DNA of 64,000 bases from Limnanthes douglasii subsp. nivea (Eukaryota > Streptophyta > Magnoliopsida > Brassicales > Limnanthaceae). Of this stretch, positions 34,081-46,263 are shown in pieces. How positions within the stretch are numbered: the stretch's first letter is position 1; the number at the start of each line of letters is the position of its first letter. Made by a program: the position numbers and the translations under genes. The stretch lies in assembly GCA_036936605.1 (NCBI GenBank), contig JAUPFV010000002.1, positions 315,596,893 to 315,660,892 of the forward strand, read 5' to 3'. The notes below the pieces were generated by a model. That model searched no databases. It saw only the letters and a program-made list of their open reading frames with translations, and had not been told where the DNA came from.

Positions 34081-35330
34081 TTACCTCACAACTTATTTCT
34101 CTTTCATAATTTTTATTATTAATTGTGTTTTTACCATATTCCCTTTTTATAATGCTAATTTAGAAACATATTTTATTTAAGACTCTTTTTAATTTTTATG
34201 AACGAGTCTTTGTGTCTAGGGCACATCTTGCATTCTTTATTTTTCTATTGATTGATCATGCACAATAGATTGAGAATTATTCTCTAGAACACTTTAGTTC
34301 TATTCTTGGATTTTTCTAGAAGTTGTCAAATATGTTCATGATTCATGACCCACTAGTAGGGGTTTTGTTTTCTTTTTAAGAAAATGTAGCTTATTTCTAT
34401 GGATTGACTTTTGGTCATCCGTCTTTTTATTTAATTTTCTATTATTTTGATGAAGACTAATGGTCATATTTTTTTTATTATACATTATTTGGATTGATGA
34501 CTTTTATCATCCAAAGCACACTAACTTTTTATTTGGATTAATTTCAATTAAAGCACTTTATTGCTAACATATTCTTTTATTTTCAAGACTTTTTGTATGT
34601 CTTATTATTTCTGAATGAAATGTTTTTCTCGCTTAATGTGCTTTAACAATTGTATCTTTACGTACTATATTTATTCTTGGTCGAGTTTTCTATTTTTCAA
34701 CACGTTATTTATTTTGTAGACTTGTTAATATGTTTAATTTGTTTTTTGAGGTACATTTTCCCTTTAGTATATTTTTTGTAAGCACTCTTTGTTATGTGTC
34801 TTTAAAAGACAGTTTGTATTTTTGGAATGTCAAAAATTTTATTGACACCGAATACATCTTGGATATTAATTTATATAGCCCACTATTTAAATTTAACTAG
34901 TTAAATCTTTTTTTATACTTATTCTATGTTAATTTAGGAGTATATTTTAATTAGTGAATAAAATATGATTATATTGAGATTTTATAGTAATTGATTTTGC
35001 TACATTTCTTTTATTTCTTTATATTGTATTAGGGTTTTAGAGGATTTCGATATAAGTATTTTAACCAATAATTGATCAATTTCCTGTTTTTTTAGTGATT
35101 AACATTTCATACTTTTAATTCTAAGAGAACCGTGCGTTATTGAAATCCTAGGTTTTTTTTATCCTTTGTTCTTCTTCTAATTTCTGCTACATCATTTTTT
35201 ATGAATACAAGAGGAGGAATATCTTATTTATATGAATGTGTTTCTCAATAATTGTGAGTTACTAGATTTTTAGTCCGTAAGAACTAAGAAACGTTTTCAT
35301 TTGAAGGGTTCCAAAATAAATTTTCCATGT
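34081..35330. other. T-rich shared unit A/B stretch
   Basis: Collinear with 59,340-60,560. Strongly T-rich on the + strand with no long frame conserved between copies. It may be the 3' part of the gypsy-type element above, but no domain is readable. Confidence 0.5.
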
Positions 35331-35338
35331 TTTCCTGC

Positions 35339-36894
35339 CAGTGGCGGATCTAGGAATTGAAGTAAGGGGGGGCTAAACAAAATGCCGCATCCTTATGCAC
35401 ACTGTATTCCAACCATTGATATTTTTCGAACCATGTAACTTGAAAACTCCGGTTATTTTTCGCAAATTGTGTTTTGGGGAAAATATGATTTTTTGATTGG
35501 CAAGGTCCTTTTGATATGAATTCTCGTCGAATTTTATCTCTAACATTACTATCAGGATTTTCAATAAGTTGGCGTAGTCCCGAATCACTCACTATATCTT
35601 CATTCAAATGAAATTCTACACTATCCTCATTAGGTCTTGATATAGAGGCAATCAGATTAGGATGAATCATATTATTATTATTATTACTCTGAGCTACTTG
35701 AAGAACCAACACTATTCCTTGGTTTTTTAGCAAAATAACGCTACATTATAAGTCTACAAATAAAAATATCTTATTAGAATATGTTATTATTACATCAATA
35801 AATCTTAATGTATCTTAATATATATTATTTTTAAAAGATATATAAAATAAAATAAAATATAACAAAACCAAATTTAATATTTTAAAAAGATATTTTAAAA
35901 TTTACATAAAAGTAAATAAAATTTGTTATAAAAAAATATATTTTTGAAAAATAGATGAAAATAAATAAAATTTGGTTAAATAAAAGATATTTATAATATA
36001 AATATATAATTTTATTTTAAAAAATAACAAATATTTCCATATATATTGTCTTTAAACAGATTAAAAATTAAAATCAATTACTTTATAAAAAATAATTTCA
36101 GCTATCTAAAACTATGTAAATCTATTTTTACTTTCAGAAAAAAATATTGATTATCAAGTGTTTTAAGATCAAAATAATAATAAAATTTCAAAAGAAAACA
36201 AAAAAACATACATACCTTGAAATAATAAATTGGGACGTATCGTGTTCTTCCTTCGGATCGTGTTCTTCATTTTTCCCTTTTCTTTGATTTAAATATCGTC
36301 TCTCTCGTTCATAAGCAGCAATTCATTATCTTTTTCTAAATCAAAGTAAGAGATAAAACATAATTAATTAGAAATAGAAAGATTGAACGAATATAAAATC
36401 AAAACATATTATCGCAAAAAAGAATGAGAATACTTACAAAATCAATCAAGAGTTCTAATATTCTAGAGATTGAGATGCCCGAGACTACATCCAACCATTT
36501 ATAAATACCAACTTAAAATTTTCTTTTAAAATATTCAAGATTTCTTACTTAAATTTTTCCTTAAAAATAGCCATAATCCAAGATTTTTTAAATTAAAATT
36601 TTTAACGCATGAGACTTTTAATCTAAAAAGTTTATTAAAAATAGTCAACATAATAATTTTTAAATTAAAATTTTACTTTAAATTTATAACATTCCTAAAA
36701 AACAATTATTTTCTTAAATTTTTCCTTTAATATTATTTATATAAAATATATATTTTAGGTAGGAGGGCGTATAATTTAGGTAAGGGGGCGTATAACTTTT
36801 ATTTTAATATTATATTATTACCTTAAAAAAATATAAAAGGTATATTTTAGGTAAGGGGGGGCCTACGCCCCCGGGCCCCAACGTAGATCCTGTA
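35339..36894 (-). mobile_element. hAT-type deletion derivative
   Basis: The left end, CAGTGGCGGATCTAGGA, and right end (CAGGATCTACG on the other strand) form imperfect terminal inverted repeats, both followed by G-rich runs. This is a common layout of plant hAT elements with a TTF zinc finger. Flanks TTTCCTGC (35,331-35,338) and ATTCCTGC (36,895-36,902) match at 7 of 8 bases, fitting an 8-bp hAT duplication. Unit B has the empty site TTTTCATGCAATGTGTGGAC near 60,550. Only the transposase N-terminus remains. Confidence 0.75.
35350..35733 (-). pseudogene. hAT transposase N-terminal fragment (TTF-type zinc finger region)
   Basis: 127 codons. Residues from about 50 on (D-SGLRQLIENPDSNVRDKIR, EFISKGPCQSKNHIFPKTQF, FQVTWFEKYQWLEYSVHKD, AAFCL) follow the conserved start of plant TTF-type/zinc-finger-MYM-like hAT transposases. 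The protein runs straight into the terminal repeat, so the catalytic RNase H-like and dimerisation domains are gone. Pyrimidine-rich DNA at 36,230-36,470 may be its leader. Confidence 0.75.
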
Positions 36895-37226
36895 ATTCCT
36901 GCAATTTGTGGACATTTTAATTACCAATTTGGGCATAGTTTTCCAATCGATCCTCATTCGGATATTGAAAAATTATTCTTATTGTTTTGTATTTTGAGTT
37001 AGAATTATTGGATCATACTTTGGAATTTCATTTATTATTAATAATTTATTTGTGATGTTCTTAACAAACGTGAACTTTAGTCATTCTTTCGTCGAAGAAA
37101 TGAACTATCATTTTTCAGTTGTAATTATTGTTCTATTAGTTGTTTTGACTTCCTATCAAAATGAAGGTGAAGCGTAGGAGAGAGTATAGTGGTTTCAGAT
37201 ATCATAATTATACTTTGTAACCTTAT

Positions 37227-37569
37227 TGATGACGCAGCGGAAACAGAAGAAGAAACAACGATAGATGAAACCCTATTTCAAAGGTAATATGATGAAACCC
37301 TAATCTAAGAGTAACAAAGATTGAAATTTTCAGAGATAAAAATATATTATTCCAAAAACTTAAAATAACTTAAGGTATGAAGCTTTATATAATAGCTTCT
37401 CAAAACCCTAAATTATAATACAAGGAAATAAAATAAATATTTTTAAATAAAGTAAAATCAAATCAAATCAAATCTTAATATAATTAGATTTGATTTAAAT
37501 ACATAAGATATTTGAATAAAATAAAATCAAATTAAAAAGGCTTTTGTTTGGACTTAATGGGCTATATCA
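37227..37569 (-). repeat. TRIM-like element 3' LTR
   Basis: 343 bp, highly similar to the other LTR. The main differences are a short indel in the CAAAT-repeat region and a few substitutions, which suggests an insertion much younger than the duplication. Confidence 0.9.
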
Positions 37570-38040
37570 ACCTCTCATGGTTGAGAAGAATTCATCCTCG
37601 AATTCACAGCACCATCACCATCAAGAACCCAAATTATTTATTTTATTTTATTCAATCGTTACATTGGGAATTATAATTGTTGACCTTATCGGAATAAGAT
37701 AAATTCTTCTCGAGTGTTCCTTAATCGAATTCACATTGAAGCCATCCAGTTTAAGGAAAAAATAGTTTCGAAAACATTTTCATAGCCTGAAGACAACATC
37801 CACATGTCCAGTTGATGAAAAAAAATTGTTTTGAAAACATCTTCATAGCCTGAGACAACATCTCGATAAGAAATTTTACCTTGATTCGACGATTGGAAGC
37901 TAATTTAAACTCCTTCAGTAACCGGTCAATACGATCGTCATTGAAATCAGGATTCAGACCATGTGTGTTGTTCTCTTGTTTAAACCTTGAATCAGATGAA
38001 ATCAGGATTCAGAAACATGCTTGACCGTAGCAGATACTAA

Positions 38041-38053
38041 GGCTCTGATACCA
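38041..38053 (-). other. Primer binding site, initiator Met tRNA type
   Basis: TGGTATCAGAGCC on the minus strand is the standard plant primer site complementary to the 3' end of initiator methionine tRNA. Confidence 0.88.
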
Positions 38054-38056
38054 AAC

Positions 38057-38396
38057 TGATGACGCGGCGGAAACAGAAGAAGAAACAACGATAGATGAAA
38101 TCCTAATTCAAGGGTAACATGATGAAACCCTAATCTAAGGGTAACAAATATTGAAATTTTCAGAGATAAAAATATATTATTCCAAAAACTTAAAATAACT
38201 TAAAGCATATGAGGCTTTATATAATAGCTTCTCAAAACCCTAAATTATAATACAAGGAAATAAAATAAATATTTGAAAATCAAATCAAATCAAATCAAAT
38301 CTTAATATAATTAGATTTTATTTAAATACATAAGATATTTGAATAAAATAAAATCAAATTAAAAAGGCTTTTGTTTGGACTTTCTGGGCTATATCA
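38057..38396 (-). repeat. TRIM-like element 5' LTR
   Basis: 340 bp. Contains four tandem CAAAT words where the partner LTR has fewer. The primer site lies immediately outside its internal end. Confidence 0.9.
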
Positions 38397-38401
38397 CTTA
38401 T

Positions 38402-39280
38402 CATATTGGAAGGATGATCCGTTATGAATCATGATAGTTGTCGGAGTCTTGTGCATGCGATATATATTTTATTTGAAACAAATATTACATTTGTTGCCAT
38501 GGTAACTTGTATATTTTGTGCTTCCATCCTCTGTGAGAAATGGTCTACGAGAAGTATACGGAGTCTTCTTTCTTTTAGTGTCATTGAGAATGATCTTATG
38601 ATGTATGTGCTCCATCTCTTAAGTAATATCGAATTTGTTATTGTGTTCAGTAATGTTGCTGAACTTTTTATATAAATTTTGAATTATTTGGAGTGTTTCA
38701 CCTGGTTTACTTTTCATTTTACATATATTTTTATAAATATGGTCCAATAATAGGTTTGGGGAACTTTTCTTTTGTACAAAGCTTTGTTTCGTGATGATCG
38801 TTGCCTTCTTTTATTTTTTACGGTTTTATTCGTGTTTGCATGAGCATATTTGTAAGGATTTTGGTAATTTTTCCTGTATAACGGGTCTATTATCAACATG
38901 TGTTGTGTCGGTATTATTTTTATTTGTTGTGTATTCTTTCTTTCTCCGCGTAGTACTTATTCTACAAGGTATTTTTTAATGTCGTCCGTTTGGTTTTGTT
39001 TTTTATTCTCTTTTAGTTACCATCACTCCTTCTGTTTTGAAGGTTAAAAAAAGTAATTTGGGAGTGTAGATGATGTTTTTTTATATATTACTCATTTGGT
39101 GAGTACGTACATGCCGAAGAAGCAAGTATAACATGAATTATATTTTGTGCTCTTGCCTCTAATCTAAATTTGACATAGTGTAATGAAGAAATGAAGTAGT
39201 GTAGCTATTTTTTGCTCTGCATTTTTTTCATAACTAAAATATTATAGTGCCAACTTCATATTCAACTTCATTATTTGATG
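38402..39280. other. T-rich shared unit A/B stretch
   Basis: Collinear with 60,903-61,790. A similar reading frame starts at MNHDSC in both copies (A 83 codons; B diverges near its end). It matches no family I know and is hydrophobic, as T-rich DNA tends to be. I do not call it a gene. Confidence 0.45.
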
Positions 39281-39390
39281 CTAGAAATCTGAACCGAATG
39301 GATTGGTTAAAGATATCTTCGGTTGGGGATGTAATTTTAATGTTTTACTCCCGTTCTTAAAGTGTTACATCTACCATTAGTCTTGACTCT

Positions 39391-40130
39391 TCATGTGTTT
39401 TGTGACTCATCATTTATTATGACTGGTCGCTTATACTGTGACCTATGTATCAAATCGGCTAAAATATAGGTCTTTATTGTCTTTCCAGGTTTGGATTTGA
39501 TATCTTGGGTCCATAGTTTTTTTGACCATTTGTTTAATCCTCCCAAGATATCAGCCTCTTGCAATATATCTCTTAGGTAGGAGAGGGTCCTAATATTTAT
39601 AATATGTGCATGAGAGTGTATTTTCATTTTTCTAGCCGCTACTACCAATAATAGAGAAATTTTAAATGGATTTAAATTATAATTCATGCTGGTAGTAAAA
39701 ATTTACATACATGGTAAAAGATTTAGATTATTTTCCTTCATGGTTGGTTACTATTGCGCTAATTGTATAATATGAGACCGCCGTGTGTGGGTATAAATGT
39801 ACTCCTTCCTCTAAAGAGGCTAATAATTTCTTTATATTATAGAGCACCTCATCTTAGTTGGAGTTCGTTGTAATATTATTACTTCTTTTTTGTAATAAAC
39901 TTTGTGTACGTTCTTGTACATCTTCTTATTTTTATTTGGATTCAATTGTATCATTTGAAAGTATTTATAAAAACTATAGTTTTGTGGTGCAATATTTCAT
40001 CTATTATTAGCTTATCAACGTGTTAAAATTGAGAGGGATCCTTTGGATATGCTTTATCAAAACCTGTTAAGTCATTTAATGTTCTCAATTACATAATTTT
40101 ATTTTTTCCAAAAACATGAATTTATGTGCA
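39391..40130 (-). pseudogene. Gypsy reverse transcriptase/RNase H fragment
   Basis: On the minus strand, 40,080-39,960 gives the RT start DLTGFDKAYPKDPSQF, HVDKLIIDEI, IVFINTF-YN, as in the gypsy block D-TDLNKACPKDSFPLP. From about 39,850, LYPHTAVSYYTISAIVTNHE and then a 98-codon frame (39,687-39,391) give the RNase H region VVAARKMKIHSHAHI, ADILGGLNKWSKKL, TIKTYILADLI. The YIDD segment between them is deleted. It is found only in unit A and may belong with Gypsy-2, which is on the same strand to the right. Confidence 0.7.
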
Positions 40131-43100
40131 TATTAAGTAATATAAATTTTGTTTTCGTCCTTCACTCGTCGGTCTCTATTTATTGATGATACTTGCCTTT
40201 ATATTTTAGTTGGAGTAAAATCTCTATATTTCGATTTGGAGAATATAAATATTTTTTATATATGATTGACAACAATTGACTCGCACCGATAGTTGTTACA
40301 TCATATATATATATATATATATATAGTAGAAACTATATGCATTGTACCTTAGATCAAATGGTAAGACTTCGTTGATTTTTGATATTTTTCTTTGTTAGTA
40401 ATTATTTTCTTCTTTTTTCCTTGTCTACATTAGACAAACATTTTATTTGGGTCTTCTACCTTCTAAGAGGACCTATTTTTATTTGTTTTTGAAATGGTTC
40501 GTGAGGCTGCTATGAATTATTTTGGGTACTTTTTGCTTTCCTTTTATTACGATGATTTTGACGCTTTATGAGATATTTTAGGCATTGATAGAATTTCTTC
40601 TAAATTATTGTTCCTAGATGGCCACATCGAGAGTTAATTCTCCTAATACATAAGTATTGACATCTGCGAGTCCTATTAAGAATTTTTTTATTTTGTATCA
40701 TCTTAGGTGACCTTTTCAATCTTTCATATGTACAAATTACACCACCTTCTTTCTCGACGGTTACCAATACAACATTATTGATCGGAAATTCTCTTCCCCC
40801 TAGGTAATCATGTAAAAAAGATATATTTAGCCGTTGATTTTTGTACAATTTTGGGGATACTTACCTTTGGTTCAATTTTTTATTTTCTTCAACATATATT
40901 CCTCGATCTCTTTGTGATTCTAAAGTATGAGTGTCCTTCAAAACTTAATCCATTTATTTTTGTTAATAGGTATGGGTTTATGTAATCTTTTTTTTTATAC
41001 ATTTTTGAACTTTTTTTGGACTTATTTATTAACTTCATATAACTATTTTGTTGCTTAAATATTTTTTTTATTCTGGTGCACCTTTAACATTTTAGAAAAT
41101 TAAGTTAGCATCCATACCATTAAGATCAAATTTTCTTTTTATCGACGAAGCTTTAGCTTCCAAATACATATGACTATGTTTTTCACCCCTTACTCATTAT
41201 TGTTGACCTATATGAGGGGTCAATAGATTCCCTAAAATATTGAGGATTACATTTTTCCTTCTAGACTTATCTTTCTTTGTTTAATTAAGTTTTGTTACTC
41301 TTAATACATTACAGGATTGTATTATTTTTATTGTTATATATATATATATGGTTTGACAAACGAAAGGCATAGAGCTATGCATAATTTAATTAGAGTTGTT
41401 CGGAAGCTCAATTTTCATTTGCATTTGTTTTATAAGCATTATTTATATAAAATTTTGTTTTGTACATGTACTCTATAGAATTTTTCGATTCATAAGCGTA
41501 ATCAATATTTTTATCAAAAATTTCAAAAAAATTAAAAAAATATAACCTTTGCAAAATAAAATTGATATTTATTACACATGAGCCTATTCTAATAAATGAG
41601 AGATTGCTTCATTTTTTTATTATTATTAGCTTTGCACAAGTGAGGACTTATATTGCTTATCCCCAAATCTTGTTGCTAACTCGGTTGTGGTCCTGTAGTT
41701 TGGATAAAAATTCATAATAAATTCAAATTTTATTAAAAAGTTTCTTTTTTTGTATAAAAATTGTAAGTATATATATGAAAAAATGTTTACATGAGCAAAT
41801 GTGGATACTAAAGTACACAAATAAAAGTTTAGGGGAAACAACCAGAGAAAAATTAGGCTAGATTGGTCAATGGATTTTGGTGCCGAAAAACTGATACTGG
41901 AGGTCAGAGATAATATGGCGGGAGATTCTCGAGTTCTGGAAATGGTTGTTCCTAAATATTCTGGAATTACATTCACACCAAATGTAATAAACAACAGATT
42001 AGAAGGCGGTGCATCATAAATGGTCATAGCAAGAAGCAGAAGAGTCTAAGAGCTACAAACTACGAACCGGACCAGGAAAAGGTGCATCATAAATGGCCAT
42101 AGCAAAAAACAGAAGGGGTCTAAGAATTACAAACTACGAACCAGTCGGACCAGGAAGAGGAAAGTTGATTCCCCAACGGATAAACTATAATACATTAGGT
42201 TTTATGTGTCTTTAACTCACTTTTGGTTTTTAGTCGTATTCTTTTTATTTTATATCTATGTTCAAACTTATATTCACATTTTTTTATTGGATTTTTTTTT
42301 CTTCATATTTTCATCTTTGAAACCTTTTTTTTATTTTTCAATTTAGGTTCTATTCATATTTTCTTACTTATTTGTTTTTCTACTTAGTCGGGGCCATCTA
42401 TATTTTATTAGGTCATCCTCTACTTTACCACTATCTTCTCTTCGATCCTCCAGTTTCATGTTTTAGATTTTTGTTTTCTTAGTCGAGTCTAATCCCTTTT
42501 CTACTCAATTATTATCTCTTTTGCAACTATCGGCTCTTCGAACCTCTGCTATCATGCTTTTTTATCTTCTTCTTTTCTCTTTAGATTTAATTTTTCTGTT
42601 TGGAAACCTTTTTTCTTCGTCCGTGGAGTATTGGAGTATTGGTATGCGGGTTCTAATTTCACTACCGAGATTATACTTCATTCTTTCATTAATATTCCTT
42701 TGTTTTCATCAACAAACATGTACCGCTGTACATTTTCTTCCCTAAGTTTGCTCTAATTCATCTTTTCTTTCTCTTTGTCAAATCGTTGATGAAGAAATCC
42801 GGTAGGTATTATAAACCGATTTTTAGTTGTATATAATTTTTTGCAAATAAATAACGTAAATAAATCTTTTTAAGAGTATTAAATATTTAAATTTATTGGG
42901 ATATATGATTTAAAATAATATGATTTTGGTATCATAATTTAAGCAACTATTAAAAGTTTCTATTGAATATAGTATTTGCTAGTATTTAGTGAAATATTTT
43001 ACTAAATAACTTATACACAATATAAAATTAAATATAATAATAGTTAGGTGAAGAAAACTTACTGGTTTTGTTGTTGTTTTGTAGATCTGTGTCGGTAATT

Positions 43101-43980
43101 TGTGTATCGAATTCTTATGACAGCTTTAAATCCTCTTGTTGAACCCAAAATTTGATTCAGATTCATCATTAGTTGGATAATTTTCTCATTGAATTCATAG
43201 ATTTCACATTACAGATTTGTGATTGTTGCTACTAGTAAAAGATCGTGATTTTTTTGTTTTTTTTATTATGGTTCAGACTGAAGAATCTCATGAAACCAAA
43301 CGTTTCCACTTACACACCAATTGGTGAGGTGATGTTTTGTTCGGTAAATCTAAAAACAATTTAAGAGGAGAGGAAAATAATGTGAAAATATATATTATTT
43401 ATTATTGATTGAATAAATCAAAATATTAAATATATAAATGTATAAATTTATTTGTTTGTTGTATTTATTTATATAGAACTTCTTCGTGATTGTTGGGGGT
43501 AAATATATTATATCATTATATCTAAATAAGTTATTATTCCATTTCAAGCTATCAATAAGTATTCTCATATATTTCAATCAGTCTTTTGGATATTGGACCT
43601 TAAATTGTTGATGTATCAATGTATTTGAGCTTGAAAAATTATACTTGTGTTAATTAGATTTGTAATAATGTTTATTAATATATTAAATACAACTTAATCC
43701 AATTTATATAGATTTTTTTGTATAACTTTGATTGATTCAATTTACAGATAATTAGTCATGTTAGAAATCACGATACAATATTACTGCAAATGACTTTCAC
43801 TATGAATATAACTTGTCACACCACCTGAGGTGAGTGAGAAATCATTACTTTATTCAAAATCATTTAATATCATATCTGTTTATATATTTTCTCTCTATAT
43901 ATAATTGACTCGTGCATGCATGACAACCAAACTAGGACTCATAAACTCTCATTCTTTGTTGTCAATATAGTATACTACGA
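40131..43980. other. Long T-rich stretch, unit A only
   Basis: Mostly unreadable. On the minus strand at about 40,790-40,710, REFPINNVVLVTVEKEGG weakly resembles the segment before a gypsy RT. On the + strand, 41,825-42,019 is an open 64-codon frame with coding-like composition but no start and no known family. A 73-bp tandem duplication follows. The rest, including 43,020-43,980, shows nothing I can support. Confidence 0.4.
42008..42158. repeat. 73-bp tandem duplication
   Basis: GGTGCATCATAAATGG starts both units (42,008 and 42,081). They differ by a few substitutions and short indels, including AGTC near the end of unit 2. Confidence 0.85.
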
Positions 43981-44081
43981 TAGTATGACTGCCGAAGGAG
44001 CAACATACACATCTATCACACCCGGGGGTGATATTATACGAGAATGATCGACAAATGCTCTTGATTCGACTCTTTTGTAAT

Positions 44082-44420
44082 CTAAATTAGAGAAACAGAG
44101 ACAACAGTTGATGGCAACTTAGCAAATGTTGACGCAAAGATTAGGTTTCCTGAGCTTCTGGTGTCTACAAGGATGCGTCGGACTTCTTCCCCCGCAATGG
44201 CCGCCCCGATAACAACGGCGTCTTCGTGAGGACCGGCTATGTCCCGCATGTCATCGTCGTCAAAATACAAAACTGGTGACGGGATACCTTTTGAGTGGGG
44301 ATAAGACCGAGTTTTCAACTGAGTTGGTAGGTTCACAATATGTCTCTTTCGGGAAGAGTGCGTGATCTCCGCCATAGAATCACCCCCCAAAAATAGTCAA
44401 TGATTCAAAAAATTAACAGA
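44082..44420 (-). pseudogene. Gypsy-2 protease fragment
   Basis: A 102-codon minus-strand frame: GGDSMAEITHSSRKRHIVNL, DDMRDIAGPHEDAVVIGAAI, then the active site ILVDTRSS, where the Gly of DTGSS is Arg but the catalytic Asp remains. It ends within protease (FASTFAKLP), as Gypsy-1 does. Confidence 0.8.
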
Positions 44421-44598
44421 GGTTCCTCACATTTCCTTTATTTTCCGCGGCTTCTTCTTCAATGACCCCGATGAGGTTACGGCTGACATTGGGATCAAGA
44501 TATTTGATGGAGACGTCAAAAAGGTCGGTCACTTGGGAGATTGACATGGTTGTCTCTGGCTTCTGCGTCGTCACGATTTCTTTTGAAGTTGTGCCCTG

Positions 44599-46041
44599 CT
44601 ACGCTTTCTTTTTCACATACTCGAGTAGGTTTCCGTGTTTTATCAACATCTGTATTTCCTTTTTAAGAGCGATACAATCCTTGGTATCGTGTCCCACGTC
44701 TTCATGGTATCGGCAGTATCGGTTGTTCCTATTTTCCCGCGGCGTTGGTATGGGGAAGGGCCTCCGATACATCCCGCTCTTCTTAGTATTTTCATAAATT
44801 GTGGACACACATTCTGTCAAATCAGCGAAGTAAGCAGGTCAGATCCATTTATTGGACATTGGTCGTGAAACCACCTGGTTGGTCTATTTTGTCCTTTGGC
44901 CCTGGGATGCCAGAGGCTTGATAGATATGGACTGGGTCAGTGGTATTGTGTTGATTGGCTGGATTTGCGGGGCATAGCCAGATTGAGTACCCTGCTTTAT
45001 AACGATCGATACTTGTGCACTCTGCTGAATTTGCGCTGCCAACTCGGACGCCTCGGTTTCTTCTATTAATATTTGCTTTTCCACCTGAGCTAGAAGGGCG
45101 GAAAAAGTGAAAGCTTGTTTCTTAGTGACTGCTTACTTCATCGTTCCTGGGAGCAGCCCTAAACGATATGCTGTCAGAGCCACGTTCTCTTCGCAATGAT
45201 CAAGGTCGGTCTTCGCGTCGATAAAGTGCCTGCTTTAATCCCTAAGGATTTCTCCCAGCCTTTGTTTACAGTTAACGATCGTATCATCATTGGCCTGGAA
45301 ACTTTTGCTTCCCACAAATTGCTGACGAAACATTACCCAGAACATTCCAATTTTTTTTATACAACCCTGCGGTAGCCGGTTGTACTTTTCCAATTTAGAA
45401 ATATAAAACCTCTTCGGGAGATGTCCCGACAATATGTCGTCTGACAACGATGAAGCTCTCCAATTCATTCCGAATCCGAAAGAACCGCCTTCGAGCCCCT
45501 CGTTTTGAACTCCATACAGTCCTTCGTTTCCCGGGTTGATGAAGTGGCTACTGACCCTGTACCCCTGGGTCTGGCTATTCGATGGCTGCCACTGAACGTG
45601 GGGTAAGACTACCCGCTTCTCTCTGCTGCCCGTAAACATATCTTATTTTTCAAGTGAACCCGGCGTTCTTTTCTCGATGCTACCTTTCTTGAACTTGGGT
45701 GAGTCAGAACGTGGTGCCCTATTACGTCAGGAATTGCTCTTTTGCGCGCGTTTGTTTTGTCTTTCCTTGCGTCGATATTCTCTTCCCGACGAATCGTCCG
45801 AAGTATAATTAGCAGAAATACCCCGGTCATCCTTTTGGTATCGCTCAGCTTTTCCATCCCGCTCCCCTTCTGGGCGTGGTTCCCGATAATATCGAACAGG
45901 TCGGGCATCGATACGGTGGTCTATACTCGGATAGCCTTCTCCACGGTTGTCTACAATCGGCTCTTTTCCTTTGCCTTCCCGAATTCTTTTGTCATCTAGA
46001 GCCCGCTCTATTTCAGCGTTCGGTTTTGCGATGTCTTCCAA
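44599..46041 (-). pseudogene. Gypsy-2 gag pseudogene
   Basis: Read in the minus direction. 46,041-45,727 encodes a highly charged N-terminus (MEDIAKPNAEIERALDDKRI, then many Arg, Glu and Asp). 45,639-45,235 encodes the gag core (LPKRFYISKLEKYNRLPQGC; FVGSKSFQANDDTIVNCKQR). 45,084-44,884 is a Gln-rich linker (IEETEASELAAQIQQSAQ). 44,820-44,599 carries the knuckle-like CRYHEDVGHDTKDCIALKKE. The frames are joined only through shifts, so it is inactive. Confidence 0.85.
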
Positions 46042-46244
46042 TAACTATCTCCTGGTCATGATAAGGGTTGATCACTTATCCCGACCCTGCACGTAATACT
46101 CCCTCCCCGGTACTTCCTCGCCCTCCGACAGCGAAATGGCTCGGGCCACCTCTCTCCCGACCCTCTCCCCAGCTACTTCGTCATTCATTCCTTAAGATTA
46201 CCTCGCGATTTTCAAAGAAAAAGTTCTCTTTTTGGTATCACGCG

Positions 46245-46262
46245 TTCCCACAAACGGCGCCA
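46245..46262 (-). other. Gypsy-2 primer binding site
   Basis: TGGCGCCGTTTGTGGGAA on the minus strand, one base after the LTR. Confidence 0.85.
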
Positions 46263-46263
46263 A

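Larger units (their letters stand above)
37227..38396 (-). mobile_element. TRIM-like small LTR retrotransposon
   Basis: 1,170 bp: two LTRs (37,227-37,569 and 38,057-38,396) that start TGATGACGC and end GGCTATATCA on the + strand, around a 487-bp interior with no coding capacity. On the minus strand the primer site TGGTATCAGAGCC (38,041-38,053) follows the 5' LTR after three bases, and the purine-rich ATGAGAGGT precedes the 3' LTR. CTTAT flanks both sides (37,222-37,226 and 38,397-38,401). Unit B reads AACCTTATCATATTGG uninterrupted at about 60,902. It must have moved with enzymes from other elements. Confidence 0.92.

Noticed and set aside
38424..38675. MNHDSC frame, similar in units A and B
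   Set aside because: Similarity is expected from the duplication; the B frame diverges at its end and no family matches.
41626..42027. 133-codon minus-strand frame
   Set aside because: No known family; antisense to the coding-like + frame and extends into T-rich DNA.
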